Positions 63,399-64,000 of a stretch of DNA of 64,000 nucleotides are shown here, one piece after another. Source of the stretch: Streptomyces sp. AC555_RSS877 (GTDB taxonomy: Bacteria; Actinomycetota; Actinomycetes; Streptomycetales; Streptomycetaceae); contig NZ_JAGMUK010000025.1 in NCBI RefSeq assembly GCF_019049245.1, positions 62,001 through 126,000 on the forward strand, given 5' to 3'. The notes beneath the pieces were generated by a model. That model was not told the DNA's origin, did no database searches, and was given only the letters and a program-made list of their open reading frames with translations. The position numbers and the translations under genes were made by a program. How positions within the stretch are numbered: the stretch's first letter is position 1; each line of letters opens with the position of its first letter.

Positions 63399-64000
63399 TC
63401 AGACCCCCAGCCGCTCACCCTCGTCGTCCCGCACCACGGGCCGCTCCACGGCCTCGGCCGACTCGTCGTGGGTGAGGTCGGGCAGCCGGTGCAGCCACTT
63501 CGGCAGGTACCAGTTGCGCTCGCCGAGCAGGGCCATCACCGCCGGGAGCAGCACGCCCCGGATGATCGTCGCGTCGATCAGCACCGCGGCCGCGAGACCC
63601 ACGCCCATCTGCTTCATGGACTGCATGGACAGCGTGCCGAAGATCGCGAACACCGCGACCATGATGACCGCGGCACTGGTGACGACACCCGCCGTGGTGA
63701 CCACGCCGTGCTGGATCGCGTCCTTCGTCGTACGGCCCCGCAGCCGCGCCTCGCGGATCCGCGAGACCACGAACACGTGGTAGTCCATCGACAGGCCGAA
63801 CAGGATCACGAAGAGGAACAGCGGCAGCCAGGTGATGATGGCGCCGACGCCCTCCGCGCCCACCAGGGACGCGCCCCAGCCGTGCTGGAAGACCCCGACG
63901 AGGATGCCGTACGCGGCGCCCACCGACAGCAGGTTCAGCACGATCGAGGTGATCGCGATGGTCAGCGAGCGGAACGACAGCAGCATCAGCGCGAAGGCGA
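63399..64000 (-). CDS. MMPL family transporter, C-terminal part
   Basis: The gene runs off the right edge; about 200 C-terminal residues are visible. Features: several membrane helices (IVLNLLSVGAAYGILVGVF, WLPLFLFVILFGLSMDYHVF), the RND/MMPL signature GLSMDYHVFVVSRIREA, and the helix MGVGLAAAVLIDATIIRGVLLPAVMALLG. The C-terminus is acidic (DDEGERLGV). MMPL proteins export lipids or drugs by proton motive force; substrate unknown. Confidence 0.9.
   Translation of the reverse strand, partial: AFALMLLSFRSLTIAITSIVLNLLSVGAAYGILVGVFQHGWGASLVGAEGVGAIITWLPLFLFVILFGLSMDYHVFVVSRIREARLRGRTTKDAIQHGVVTTAGVVTSAAVIMVAVFAIFGTLSMQSMKQMGVGLAAAVLIDATIIRGVLLPAVMALLGERNWYLPKWLHRLPDLTHDESAEAVERPVVRDDEGERLGV

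Overview
The window is high-GC actinobacterial DNA with GTG/TTG starts, four-base ATGA/GTGA gene overlaps and GC-rich hairpin terminators. Two conservons, a CprB-type gamma-butyrolactone receptor, a bifunctional geosmin synthase, an SSI-family inhibitor, a SAV2148-type HEPN protein and DUF6114/DUF6230 proteins place it in Streptomyces, probably on the chromosome. No rRNA, tRNA, CRISPR array, insertion sequence or integrase was seen.

Positions 1-15.4 kb hold the end of an ApbE gene and an OpuC-type quaternary-amine ABC importer. The importer's binding lipoprotein gene is separated from its ATPase and permease genes by an opposing conservon (cvnABCD). An M81 (MlrC) peptidase gene follows. A second conservon comes next, with a sugar-type solute-binding lipoprotein gene directly upstream. 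Both conservons therefore sit beside a solute-binding lipoprotein, which may hint at their ligands.

Positions 15.4-25.4 kb carry a DUF574-type methyltransferase, a DUF6230-DUF6114 envelope pair, a secreted protein of unknown function, an AA10 lytic polysaccharide monooxygenase and a secreted subtilase. Two butyrolactone-receptor homologues follow: an ArpA/ScbR-like one and the CprB ortholog. Each has an autoregulatory-element-like palindrome upstream, and no butyrolactone synthase is nearby. An ARMT1-like (DUF89) protein gene ends the block.

Positions 25.4-33.5 kb carry a methyltransferase, a 1109-residue NB-ARC/TPR STAND ATPase with a recent 252-bp internal duplication, geosmin synthase, a decayed LysR regulator and a PDZ membrane protein.

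Positions 34-53 kb are mixed. There is an M24 peptidase, an aminoglycoside-phosphotransferase-like protein with a degraded catalytic loop, and treZ. An FHA protein follows, then two convergent M14 carboxypeptidase genes flanking a translationally coupled SSI inhibitor, then treY and glgX (glycogen to trehalose). A copper amine oxidase appears to be split over two genes. The SAV2148-family gene, a DEDDh exonuclease, YbaK and a divergent EamA exporter/LysR pair complete the block.

Positions 54-64 kb hold a second phosphotransferase-like gene, a sugar ABC importer lacking its own ATPase, and a DUF3152 metalloprotease. The protease gene is divergent from an AfsQ1/AfsQ2-like two-component system plus lipoprotein, and the gap between them holds an exact GTnAC-N6-GTnAC site. 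An OleD-type macrolide glycosyltransferase behind an apparently leaderless, palindrome-containing promoter follows, and then the C-terminus of an MMPL transporter.
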